NCBI GenBank assembly: GCA_012963655.1
Contig: DTVI01000511.1
Span: 1 to 19,449 of the forward strand
Direction: 5' to 3'
DNA length: 19,449 nt
Source: Sulfurimonas sp.
Lineage (GTDB): Bacteria; Campylobacterota; Campylobacteria; Campylobacterales; Sulfurimonadaceae
Under the pieces are notes generated by a model, which saw only the letters and a list, made by a program, of their open reading frames with translations, was not told where the DNA came from and did no database searches. Both the position numbers and the translations under genes were made by a program. Shown one piece after another: positions 6,786 through 13,896 of the stretch (its first letter is position 1; every line of letters begins with the position of its first letter).

Positions 6786-7855
6786 TGCAAAGACTCTCAC
6801 AACTTGCTTCATCTAAAACGCCTTTTATATTTTATACAAATTTTGATGCAAGTGAGACAAAGGTCTTTACCCTTGATGAACTTAAAAATGAAGATATAGA
6901 ATTTTCCTTTGAGCAAAAACCTTATAAGCAACATTCTCATTCTTTAGTTAAATATCCTTTAGACTTTAATACCTATAAGAAAGACTTTGATAGTATTATT
7001 GAAAAAATAAAAGCAGGTGAAACTTACCTTTTAAATTATACATGTTCCACCCCTATACAAACAAAACTTTCCTTAAAAGAGATTTATGCCTGCTCAAATG
7101 CAGCTTTTAAACTTCGTGTTAAAAATTCTTTTGTCTGCTTTTCTCCTGAACGTTTTATAAAAATACAAGATGACTTCATATCAACCTACCCCATGAAAGG
7201 CACTATTGACGCTTCTATAGATAATGCCCAAGAAAAGATTTTAGCCTCTTCAAAAGAAACAGCTGAGCATGTTATGGTTGTTGACTTATTACGAAATGAT
7301 TTATCTATGGTGAGTAAAAATGTGCAAGTCTCAAAATTTCGCTATATTGAAAAAATAAAGGCAGGAGATAAAGAACTTTTACAAGTAAGTTCACAAATAC
7401 AAGGAAAGCTTGAAAAAGATTGGAAAAACAACTTAGGAAATATTCTTAAAACTCTTTTACCTGCAGGAAGTATTACAGGCACCCCAAAAAAACGAACCAT
7501 AGAAATTATAAAAAATATTGAAAGCCACCAAAGAGGACACTTTACAGGGATTTTTGGCTATTTTGATGGTGAAAATTTTGATTCTGCCGTAATGATACGT
7601 TTTATTGAAAACAAGCCATGGCGGTTGCAAAGCAATATTTCAGGCGAAGCCGCACTCTCAAATAAGCCATGGCGGTTGCAAAGCAATATTTCAGGCGAAG
7701 CCCCACTCTCAAATAAGCCATGTTGGTTGCAAAGCAATGTTTCAGGCGAAGCCCCATTAAATCATTATATTTATAAAAGTGGTGGAGGCATTACACTTGA
7801 GAGTAACGCTAAAGATGAATATCAAGAGATGCTAGATAAAATATATATCCCTTAA
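6785..7855 (+). CDS. pabB: Para-aminobenzoate synthase component I, with an in-frame tandem repeat insert
   Basis: PabB converts chorismate and ammonia to aminodeoxychorismate for folate synthesis. The 356 residues have a short N-terminal part and the complete chorismate-binding domain: GETYLLNYT from G78, CFSPERF at 118-124, TYPMKGT at 134-140, AEHVMVVDLLRNDL ending at 173, PAGSITGTPKKRTIEII from P226, and RGHFTGIFGYFDGENFDSAVMIR at 250-272. Lack of the usual tryptophan-synthase-like anthranilate features and the short N-terminus favour PabB over TrpE. Residues 276-326 are three tandem copies of a 17-residue unit (NKPWRLQSNISGEAPLS) between the FIE strand and YKSGGGIT, a place where relatives should have only a short turn. 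The core motifs flank the insert intact, so the enzyme could still work. No pabC or pabA follows; 258 bp of AT-rich DNA separates it from nuoA. Confidence 0.9.
   Translation: MQRLSQLASSKTPFIFYTNFDASETKVFTLDELKNEDIEFSFEQKPYKQHSHSLVKYPLDFNTYKKDFDSIIEKIKAGETYLLNYTCSTPIQTKLSLKEIYACSNAAFKLRVKNSFVCFSPERFIKIQDDFISTYPMKGTIDASIDNAQEKILASSKETAEHVMVVDLLRNDLSMVSKNVQVSKFRYIEKIKAGDKELLQVSSQIQGKLEKDWKNNLGNILKTLLPAGSITGTPKKRTIEIIKNIESHQRGHFTGIFGYFDGENFDSAVMIRFIENKPWRLQSNISGEAALSNKPWRLQSNISGEAPLSNKPCWLQSNVSGEAPLNHYIYKSGGGITLESNAKDEYQEMLDKIYIP
7610..7762 (+). repeat. Three tandem 51-bp repeats inside pabB
   Basis: Units lie at 7610-7660, 7661-7711 and 7712-7762. Units 1 and 2 differ at 2 of 51 positions; unit 3 differs more and loses similarity in its last few bases where the host sequence resumes. 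Each unit contains TTGC-AAA-GCAA (7625-7635 in unit 1) and GGC-GAA-GCC (7643-7651). The unit is about half G+C, clearly above the surrounding gene, and uses CGG for Arg. The length is a multiple of three and the frame stays open. It is related to the single copy at 5854-5892. Confidence 0.9.
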
Positions 7856-7959
7856 CCGCTTTACTTTTGTCTTGAGCTTTTTAAATAAGGTCATAATAAT
7901 CTGACAGTTTAAGTCCTAATCTTAGAACTTTCTTTCTCTTTTCTTGAGATAATTATAAG

Positions 7960-7977
7960 AACTTAAAGTATTAAGTT
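7960..7977. repeat. Perfect 7-bp inverted repeat upstream of nuoA
   Basis: AACTTAA, four bases, TTAAGTT. It has operator-like symmetry but is AT-only and could be chance in such DNA. Confidence 0.3.
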
Positions 7978-8066
7978 TGTGTAAACATAAATTTATATTT
8001 TAATTTAACTACAATCATTCAATAAATAAATCATTTTCAACTAAAATTAATAATATGCCTATTATT

Positions 8067-8085
8067 ATATATAAAAATTATATAT
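8067..8085. repeat. AT-only inverted repeat close to nuoA
   Basis: ATATATAA-AAA-TTATATAT, 8-bp arms with a 3-base loop, ending 28 bases before the nuoA start. It lies where a promoter or an easily melted region would be expected. Low sequence complexity makes chance likely. Confidence 0.3.
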
Positions 8086-8113
8086 TGATAATTTAATAAT
8101 ATAAGTAGGTCTT

Positions 8114-8476
8114 ATGTCAACAGAATTAGCCTTATCTTCAGGGATTGTTTTATTTTTAGTCCTCTTCATTCCATTTCTTATTCATCTTAGTCGTAATCTT
8201 GGTAAACAAGACACTGAGGGAAAGGCAAAGAATGAGGTCTACGAATCAGGTATTTCCTTTATCGTTAAAGATAGTTTTCAACGTTTTAATGTGAAGTATT
8301 ATCTTGTTGCCATTTTATTTATCCTTTTTGATGTGGAAACCCTTTTTATGTTTCCTTGGGCAGTTAACTTGAGAGAACTTGGTTATTTTGGCTTATTTGA
8401 AATGTTTAGCTTTATGGGACTTTTACTAGCTGGCTTAATATATGTATATAAAAAAGGAGCCCTAAAATGGGAGTAG
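8114..8476 (+). CDS. nuoA: NADH-quinone oxidoreductase subunit A
   Basis: NuoA is a small membrane subunit at the junction of the peripheral arm and the membrane arm of complex I, near the quinone site. The 120 residues have three predicted transmembrane helices (about 8-28, 62-84 and 89-112). The conserved cytoplasmic loop follows the first helix (YESGISFIVKDSFQRFNVKYYLVAILFILFDVE, from about 43), containing the YESG and FDVE motifs. Length is typical. It is the first gene of the nuo operon and its 3' end overlaps nuoB by 10 bases. The ATG is preceded by only a weak TAGG. Confidence 0.95.
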   Translation: MSTELALSSGIVLFLVLFIPFLIHLSRNLGKQDTEGKAKNEVYESGISFIVKDSFQRFNVKYYLVAILFILFDVETLFMFPWAVNLRELGYFGLFEMFSFMGLLLAGLIYVYKKGALKWE

Positions 8477-8976
8477 AACTTTTAGGCGAGGCGGTTATTA
8501 CAACACGCTTAGATGACGCCGTTAACTGGGCGAGAGAATCTTCTTTATGGCCCTTTGTTTTTGGAACTGCTTGTTGCGCGATAGAGTTTATGTCTACGGC
8601 TGCTAGTAAGCATGATATTTCTCGCTTTGGCGCTGAAGTGGTACGCTTTTCTCCTAGACAGGCTGATCTACTCTTAGTAGCAGGAACTATTTCTTATAAA
8701 CAAGCGCCCATATTAAAACAGATATATGATCAAATGCCTTATCCTAAGTGGGTTGTGTCTATGGGTGCTTGTGCGTGTTCAGGTGGATTTTATGATAATT
8801 ACACCACCTTACAAGGGATAGATGAAATTATTCCCGTAGATGTTTATGTTGCGGGATGTCCTCCAAGACCAGAATCTGTTTTAGACGCGCTTATGATGAT
8901 TCAAAAAGATTTAAAAAAAGAATCTTTATCTAGTGAAAGTAAAAAAGAATTTGTAGGTAAGCTTGATGATGTTTGA
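8467..8976 (+). CDS. nuoB: NADH-quinone oxidoreductase subunit B
   Basis: NuoB carries the terminal [4Fe-4S] cluster N2, which passes electrons to quinone. In 169 residues the ligands are visible: the tandem C36-C37 in GTACCAIEFM, C102 in SMGACACSGG, and C131 in GCPPRPE. C104 is an extra cysteine where many relatives have Asn. The C-terminal tail (about 146-169) is Lys/Ser/Glu-rich. ATG start; AAGGAG at 8454-8459, within nuoA, is its ribosome binding site. The 3' end overlaps the start of nuoCD, so translation is likely coupled. Confidence 0.97.
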   Translation: MGVELLGEAVITTRLDDAVNWARESSLWPFVFGTACCAIEFMSTAASKHDISRFGAEVVRFSPRQADLLLVAGTISYKQAPILKQIYDQMPYPKWVVSMGACACSGGFYDNYTTLQGIDEIIPVDVYVAGCPPRPESVLDALMMIQKDLKKESLSSESKKEFVGKLDDV

Positions 8977-10663
8977 AAAGATTTTAAAAAAGTATAAAAA
9001 TTGTGCATTTGATGAAAAGTCACGCACCCTAAGTTTAGATGAAACAGATATATTTTCTGCTGTTGAACTAGCTTATGAAGAAGGTGGTCACCTTCTTTTA
9101 GACCTTACTATCACAGATTATTTAGATTATGTCATCCCTCAAATCTCGCGTTTTGCTCTTGTCTACATCATACGACATAAAAACTTTCAAGACTTTATTA
9201 TCTTAAAGGCTTTTTTAAATGAGCCAAAGTGTAAGAGTATTTCTCATATCTATAAGTCAGCTAACTGGCTAGAAAGAGAAGCCTATGATCAGTATGGAAT
9301 CATCTTTGAAAACCATCCTAATCTCACACGTATTTTAAACCATTGGCAGTTTGAAGGATATCCTCTTAGAAAAGATTATCCTATCACTAAGGGACAGTAT
9401 TGTACTGACGCAGTTGACTTAATGCCTAAAATGAATGAAAAACTTTTAAAAATGGGCTTAGTCACACAAGATGAAAAGGGAAACTTTAGTGAACCCTCTA
9501 AAGACCTTATGTTTATCAATATTGGGCCTTCTCATCCCGCAACACATGGAACCATTAGAAATTTTTGCGCCATGGATGGTGAAACTGTTATCGCAAATAT
9601 TACTGAGATTGGATATTTACATAGAGGCTTTGAAAAATCATGTGAAAACCATACCTATAATCAAATCATCCCTTATACAGATAGACTAGATTATTGTTCT
9701 GCTACGACAAATAATGTTGCCTTTGCAAAAACAGTTGAAGAGATGTTGGGTGTGCAACTCCCTCCTCGGGCTATTGCAGTTAGAGTTTTAGTCATGGAAT
9801 TGTCTCGTATCATTAATCACCTTGTATGTCTGGCCGCTCAACTTGTAGATATGGGAGCACTTACCAATTATTGGTACCTTTATAATCCTAGAGAGTCTTC
9901 ATATAAATTCTTCTCAAAGCTTACAGGAGCAAGGTTAACTAATTCATATATGCGTATTGGCGGTATGTCTTATGATTTATATGAAGGTTATGAAGAAGAT
10001 TTAAAACAGATTATTAAAGAAATTGAAGATGGAGTAGGAACAGCTTTTTCTTTAGTAGAACATAATAGAATCTTTCAAGACAGAACCCAAAATGTTTGTC
10101 CTATATCTGCTGAAGATGCCATTAGTTTTGGTCTTTCAGGACCTAATCTAAGAGCTAGTGGTGTAAATTTTGACATGAGAGAAAAAACACCTTATTATTT
10201 GTATGATGAACTTGATTTTGATATTGTACTTGGTTCAGTAGGTGATATTTATGACAGGATAATGGTACGTTTTGAAGAGATTAATCAAAGTGTACGCATT
10301 ATGAAGCAACTCATTGGAAATATTCCTGATGGCAAAATTTGTGTGGATAACCCTTCTATTATCTTACCTCCTAAAAAAGAAGTATATGGAAGTATAGAAG
10401 GGACAATGAATCAATTCAAGCTTATTTATGAAGGCGTAAAGGTTCCACGCCAAGAGTATTATAGTTCTATAGAAGCCACAAATGGTGAACTTGGTTTTTA
10501 TATTATTTCAGATGACTCAGGACGTCCCCATAAAGTAAAAGTTAAGCCCCCTTCATTTACGGCTATGGCAGCTTATACTTCTATGGTAGAGGGTTCTATG
10601 CTTGCAGACGCGGTACTTAACTTAGGCAGTATTAATATTATTGCGGGAGAGATGGATCGATGA
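8966..10663 (+). CDS. nuoCD: NADH-quinone oxidoreductase subunits C and D, fused
   Basis: One 565-residue protein joins NuoC (the 30-kDa subunit, about 1-140) to NuoD (the 49-kDa subunit, about 178-565) through a linker. The NuoC signature is NWLEREAYDQYGIIFENHP at about 100-118, followed by YPLRKDYP. NuoD shows GPSHPATHG at about 187-195 and YTDRLDY at about 237-243, the region forming the quinone pocket with NuoB, and it ends with INIIAGEMDR. The reading frame can be extended to a TTG at 8963, but ATG at 8966 has AGG at 8955-8957 at better spacing; ATG 8969 is also possible. It overlaps nuoB by 11 bases and nuoE by four (ATGA). A fused CD is known from E. coli and relatives, while many other bacteria have two genes. 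Confidence 0.95.
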   Translation: MMFEKILKKYKNCAFDEKSRTLSLDETDIFSAVELAYEEGGHLLLDLTITDYLDYVIPQISRFALVYIIRHKNFQDFIILKAFLNEPKCKSISHIYKSANWLEREAYDQYGIIFENHPNLTRILNHWQFEGYPLRKDYPITKGQYCTDAVDLMPKMNEKLLKMGLVTQDEKGNFSEPSKDLMFINIGPSHPATHGTIRNFCAMDGETVIANITEIGYLHRGFEKSCENHTYNQIIPYTDRLDYCSATTNNVAFAKTVEEMLGVQLPPRAIAVRVLVMELSRIINHLVCLAAQLVDMGALTNYWYLYNPRESSYKFFSKLTGARLTNSYMRIGGMSYDLYEGYEEDLKQIIKEIEDGVGTAFSLVEHNRIFQDRTQNVCPISAEDAISFGLSGPNLRASGVNFDMREKTPYYLYDELDFDIVLGSVGDIYDRIMVRFEEINQSVRIMKQLIGNIPDGKICVDNPSIILPPKKEVYGSIEGTMNQFKLIYEGVKVPRQEYYSSIEATNGELGFYIISDDSGRPHKVKVKPPSFTAMAAYTSMVEGSMLADAVLNLGSINIIAGEMDR

Positions 10664-11130
10664 GTTTTGTATTTAATGAAGATAATGAGAAAGCTTTTAT
10701 ATCCTTACTTCCAAGATACCCTCATCCTAAGGCACTTGTTCTGCCTTGTCTTTGGATGGCCCAATATCAAGATAGTTTTATTTCTATAGAGGCTATGGAG
10801 TTTATCTCTAAAAAACTTGATGTACCTGTGGCACATATTTATGGGGTGGCTACCTTTTACACTATGTTTAATCTTGAACCCATGCCAAAATATCATATTC
10901 AAGTATGTAAGACACTTTCTTGTGAACTTTGTGGAAAGGCTGAAATACTTCAGGCTATAGAAGAAGAAACAGGGCTTAAGGTAAATGAGTCAAATGAACT
11001 TTTCAAGGTGAGCCAAGTAGAATGTTTAGGGGCTTGCGGTGGTGCACCTATGCTACAACTCAATGACGATTTTCATGAAAATCTTAGCCCAAGTTCTACC
11101 AAAGAACTTCTTCAAGGCTTAGCTATATGA
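10660..11130 (+). CDS. nuoE: NADH-quinone oxidoreductase subunit E
   Basis: NuoE (24-kDa type) carries the [2Fe-2S] cluster N1a in the NADH-dehydrogenase module. The 156 residues have the thioredoxin-like ferredoxin fold with ligands C83 and C88 (QVCKTLSCELCG) and C122 and C126 (VECLGACGGAP), preceded by YGVATFYTMF at 61-70. Both ends overlap neighbours by ATGA, nuoCD upstream and nuoF downstream, a sign of coupled translation. Its presence shows that the enzyme can take electrons from NADH; Campylobacter jejuni and Helicobacter pylori lack NuoE and NuoF. Confidence 0.97.
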   Translation: MSFVFNEDNEKAFISLLPRYPHPKALVLPCLWMAQYQDSFISIEAMEFISKKLDVPVAHIYGVATFYTMFNLEPMPKYHIQVCKTLSCELCGKAEILQAIEEETGLKVNESNELFKVSQVECLGACGGAPMLQLNDDFHENLSPSSTKELLQGLAI

Positions 11131-12392
11131 TCACAAAAATTGTCAGTAAAAACTTTGATATTAAAGATTCCCATACTCTTGAGGTTGCGAAAAACAATGG
11201 CGTGTATCAAAGCATAGATAAGGCCTTTAAGATGAAGCCTAGTGATGTAGAGATAGAAGTTTCAAAAAGTGGTCTTAGAGGAAAAGGAGGGGGTGGTGCT
11301 CCTGCTGGTGCTAAATGGTGTTTAGTTTCCACCTCAGCAGAAACATCTTATCTTGTGGTAAATGCAGATGAAAGTGAACCGGGAACCTTTAAAGACAGAC
11401 AAATTATGCAATACGATCCTCACCTTTTAATAGAAGGGATAATACTTACTTGTTTCGCCATTAATTCACATGAGACTTATATTTACATACGTGGAGAATA
11501 TAAGTTTTTTGCAGACCGTTTAAATGAAGCTATCAAAGAAGCCTATAAGGATGGGATATTAGGTGAAAAGGTTAAAAACTTTGATTATAGAGTTGATATC
11601 ACTGTTCATAGAGGAGCAGGTGCTTATATTTGTGGGGAAAAGTCAGCGCTTATTGAGTCTTTAGAAGGTAATCGTGGTAATCCTAGACTTAAACCCCATG
11701 AACCTGCACCTGAATACTTTTTTAAAAAACCTACCCTAGTCAATAATGTTGAAACCATAGCAACTATTCCTTTTATCATTAATGAGGGGGCCCAAGCCTA
11801 TAAGGCCTTTGGAACACCAAAGAGTCCAGGCACCCTACTCTTTGGTATGAGTGGGCATATCAACAAACCTGGTATTTATGAGATGGCCTTTGGTGAATCT
11901 ATGCAAGACTTTATAGATAAGATTGGTGGGGGAATTAAAAATGGAAAGAAGCTTAAGGCTGTAATTCCAGGAGGGGCTTCTACGCCTATCCTTAACGCTG
12001 AAGAAGTGAAAATTGCTAAACTCGATTATGAATCTATGAAAGAAATCGGTTCCGCTCTAGGTACAGGTGGCATGATAATTATGGATGAAGACACTTGTAT
12101 GGTAGGTGCACTTAAAAACCTTTTATCTTTTTATCATCATGAATCTTGTGGTCAGTGTACCCCATGTAGAGAAGGAACCGCTTGGGTGGATGGTATTATT
12201 GGAAACATGCTTAATAATAAGGTAAGAGACAATGATATTGAACTCTTAAGCGATATTTCTAAGACTATGAACGGTAAAACTATTTGTGTTTTTGCACCAG
12301 CTGTTGCTATGGTTATTGATGGCTTTATCTTAAGGTTTAGAAGTGAGTTTGAAGCCTATATAGAAAAATCTAAGGAGGCCCTACATGTCTGA
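11127..12392 (+). CDS. nuoF: NADH-quinone oxidoreductase subunit F
   Basis: NuoF binds NADH and FMN and holds cluster N3. In 421 residues the glycine-rich loop is GLRGKGGGGAPAGAKW (49-64), the NADH/FMN region includes NADESEPGTFKDR (79-91) and GAGAYICGEKSALIESLEG (163-181), and N3 ligands are C341, C344 and C347 in ESCGQCTPCREG plus C387 in GKTICVFAPA. The glycine-rich loop differs from the usual GRGGAGFPTG by having no Phe. The length is close to that of other bacterial NuoF. It overlaps nuoE by four bases and nuoG by eight, and its 3' end contains the strong ribosome binding site of nuoG. Confidence 0.97.
   Translation: MITKIVSKNFDIKDSHTLEVAKNNGVYQSIDKAFKMKPSDVEIEVSKSGLRGKGGGGAPAGAKWCLVSTSAETSYLVVNADESEPGTFKDRQIMQYDPHLLIEGIILTCFAINSHETYIYIRGEYKFFADRLNEAIKEAYKDGILGEKVKNFDYRVDITVHRGAGAYICGEKSALIESLEGNRGNPRLKPHEPAPEYFFKKPTLVNNVETIATIPFIINEGAQAYKAFGTPKSPGTLLFGMSGHINKPGIYEMAFGESMQDFIDKIGGGIKNGKKLKAVIPGGASTPILNAEEVKIAKLDYESMKEIGSALGTGGMIIMDEDTCMVGALKNLLSFYHHESCGQCTPCREGTAWVDGIIGNMLNNKVRDNDIELLSDISKTMNGKTICVFAPAVAMVIDGFILRFRSEFEAYIEKSKEALHV
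12372..12378 (+). promoter_or_regulatory. Strong ribosome binding site of nuoG
   Basis: AAGGAGG, the full Shine-Dalgarno core, sits six bases before the nuoG ATG at 12385 and inside the nuoF reading frame. It is the best match in the operon and fixes the nuoG start. Confidence 0.8.
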
Positions 12393-13896
12393 AATGGTAA
12401 GCTTTAGCGTAGATGGTCAAAGAATTCAGGCTGAAAAAGGAGCCTTACTTTTACCTGTTCTTTTAAAACATGGGATTATGGTTCCTCATTTTTGTTACCA
12501 TGATTCCTTAGGACCTGATGGAAACTGTCGTATGTGTATGGTGGGTATAGAAGGTCAAAAACGCCCTCAAATTGCCTGCGATACCTTCATAAAAAAAGAT
12601 ATGGTAGTTAATACTAAAAGTGACAGTATAAATGATGTAAAAAGAAAGATTTTAGAACTTGAGCTTTTATCACATCCTGTGGACTGCCCTATTTGTGATC
12701 AAGCAGGTGAATGTTCTTTGCAAGATTATTATATGGAATTTGGTCTAAAAGAGGCAAGACGTCCTAAAGAAGAGAAAAAACTTAAAAATAAAAAACTTGA
12801 TATAGGTAAAAATATCATCTTAGATCAAGAACGTTGTGTTTTGTGTGCACGTTGTACTCGTTTCACTCAAGAAATAACTAAAACCAGTGAACTTTCTATT
12901 ATAGGCAGGGGAGATGATGTAAGGGTTTCTACCCTGCCTGGCCAAGAGATGCAAACCCCCTACGCCATGAATATTATTGACCTTTGCCCTGTAGGTGCCC
13001 TTACGTCCAAAGACTTTCGTTTTAAACAACGTGTTTGGTTTATGAACTCTTCTAAGGGAATTTGTCATGGATGTGCTAAGGGCTGTAATATCTATATAGA
13101 CCATAATCAAGAAAAATACAAAAGCGATACCATCTTCAGATATAGACCTCGTATCAATACCCAGGTTAATGGACATTTCATCTGTGATGAGGGAAGACTT
13201 TCTTATAATCAAGAAAATAAAGAACGCCTTACGCATTTTTATAAACAAGATCAAGTCATTAGTGAGGAAGCGGCCCTTAAGCATTTTCTTCATGGACTAA
13301 GCACCTTGAATCCTCTTTTAATTGTGTCTCCTTCTCTTAGTCTTGAAGAACTCACTATTATTCAAATTATTTCAAAACGTTTTGACTTAGAAGTCTTTGC
13401 CTTTTCCCAAGGGTATGAAGATAAAAGTTTTGGTGATGACTGGTTACGTAATTCTGATAAGTCAGCTAACCTTGCTTCTGTAAATAAACTTGGTATTAAA
13501 ACCTCAAAAGATGATTTAATAAGAGCCTTAGAAGATACACAACTTGTTATCAACTTTAATCATGTCTCTTTTTTACACACAAACCCTAGTTATCAAGCCC
13601 TGCTCTTAGATAAGAAAGAGATTCATTTTGCTTCACATAGTTTTGATAATTGTAAGAATAATGAACTTCTACTGCCTATCTCGTCTTATAGTGAACATGA
13701 GGGAAGCCTTATTAATGAAGATGGTATTGTACAAAGGTTTGAGGCAGGTTTATGTAATGACAAAAAAAGCCTTTTAGAACTTTTACATAGTGTTTTATCC
13801 ACACCTGCAAGTCCAAAAGAGGTTTGGGATGAACACTTAGAAGAGGTCTTTGGCTTCGGATATGAAGATATTGGAGCTGAAGGGAAACAAGTATAA
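12385..13896 (+). CDS. nuoG: NADH-quinone oxidoreductase subunit G, compact form
   Basis: NuoG is the large iron-sulfur subunit of the peripheral arm. The 503 residues contain all cluster sites: N1b (C37, C48, C51, C65), N5 (H97, C101, C104, C110), N4 (C151, C154, C157, C201) and the N7 site of the molybdopterin-like domain (C227, C230, C234, C267). The rest (about 275-503) is a shortened molybdopterin-oxidoreductase-like region that still ends with the EGSLINEDGIVQRF motif near 430-445. E. coli NuoG has about 900 residues, so much of the non-catalytic C-terminal region is missing. The intact end motif and the exact overlap of the stop with the nuoH start (TAATG) argue for a naturally small protein rather than a frameshift. 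A 157-residue antisense frame inside it is not a gene. Confidence 0.93.
   Translation: MSEMVSFSVDGQRIQAEKGALLLPVLLKHGIMVPHFCYHDSLGPDGNCRMCMVGIEGQKRPQIACDTFIKKDMVVNTKSDSINDVKRKILELELLSHPVDCPICDQAGECSLQDYYMEFGLKEARRPKEEKKLKNKKLDIGKNIILDQERCVLCARCTRFTQEITKTSELSIIGRGDDVRVSTLPGQEMQTPYAMNIIDLCPVGALTSKDFRFKQRVWFMNSSKGICHGCAKGCNIYIDHNQEKYKSDTIFRYRPRINTQVNGHFICDEGRLSYNQENKERLTHFYKQDQVISEEAALKHFLHGLSTLNPLLIVSPSLSLEELTIIQIISKRFDLEVFAFSQGYEDKSFGDDWLRNSDKSANLASVNKLGIKTSKDDLIRALEDTQLVINFNHVSFLHTNPSYQALLLDKKEIHFASHSFDNCKNNELLLPISSYSEHEGSLINEDGIVQRFEAGLCNDKKSLLELLHSVLSTPASPKEVWDEHLEEVFGFGYEDIGAEGKQV

Larger units (their letters stand above)
7856..8113 (+). promoter_or_regulatory. AT-rich leader region of the nuo operon
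   Basis: No gene is seen in these 258 bases between pabB and nuoA. The stretch is very AT-rich and probably holds the nuo promoter. One candidate -10 is TACAAT at 8010-8015, after the T-rich run TTTATATTTTAATTT; other TATATT-like hexamers occur closer to nuoA (8081-8086), so the start point cannot be fixed. Two AT-only inverted repeats lie here: AACTTAA-AGTA-TTAAGTT (7960-7977) and an 8-bp-arm one at 8067-8085. Neither has the GC stem plus T-run of a terminator. A weak TAGG precedes the nuoA ATG by four bases. Confidence 0.4.

Noticed and set aside
7610..7762. CRISPR-like direct repeats
   Set aside because: The units are adjacent with no unique spacers, and are translated in frame as part of pabB.
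12820..13293. 157-codon open frame on the minus strand
   Set aside because: It lies wholly inside nuoG, whose cluster ligands are all intact in the sense frame; the antisense product shows no domain.
12385..13896. nuoG broken by frameshift
   Set aside because: The frame is continuous, keeps the C-terminal EGSLINEDGIVQRF motif and ends exactly at the nuoH start, so it is a compact but intact gene.
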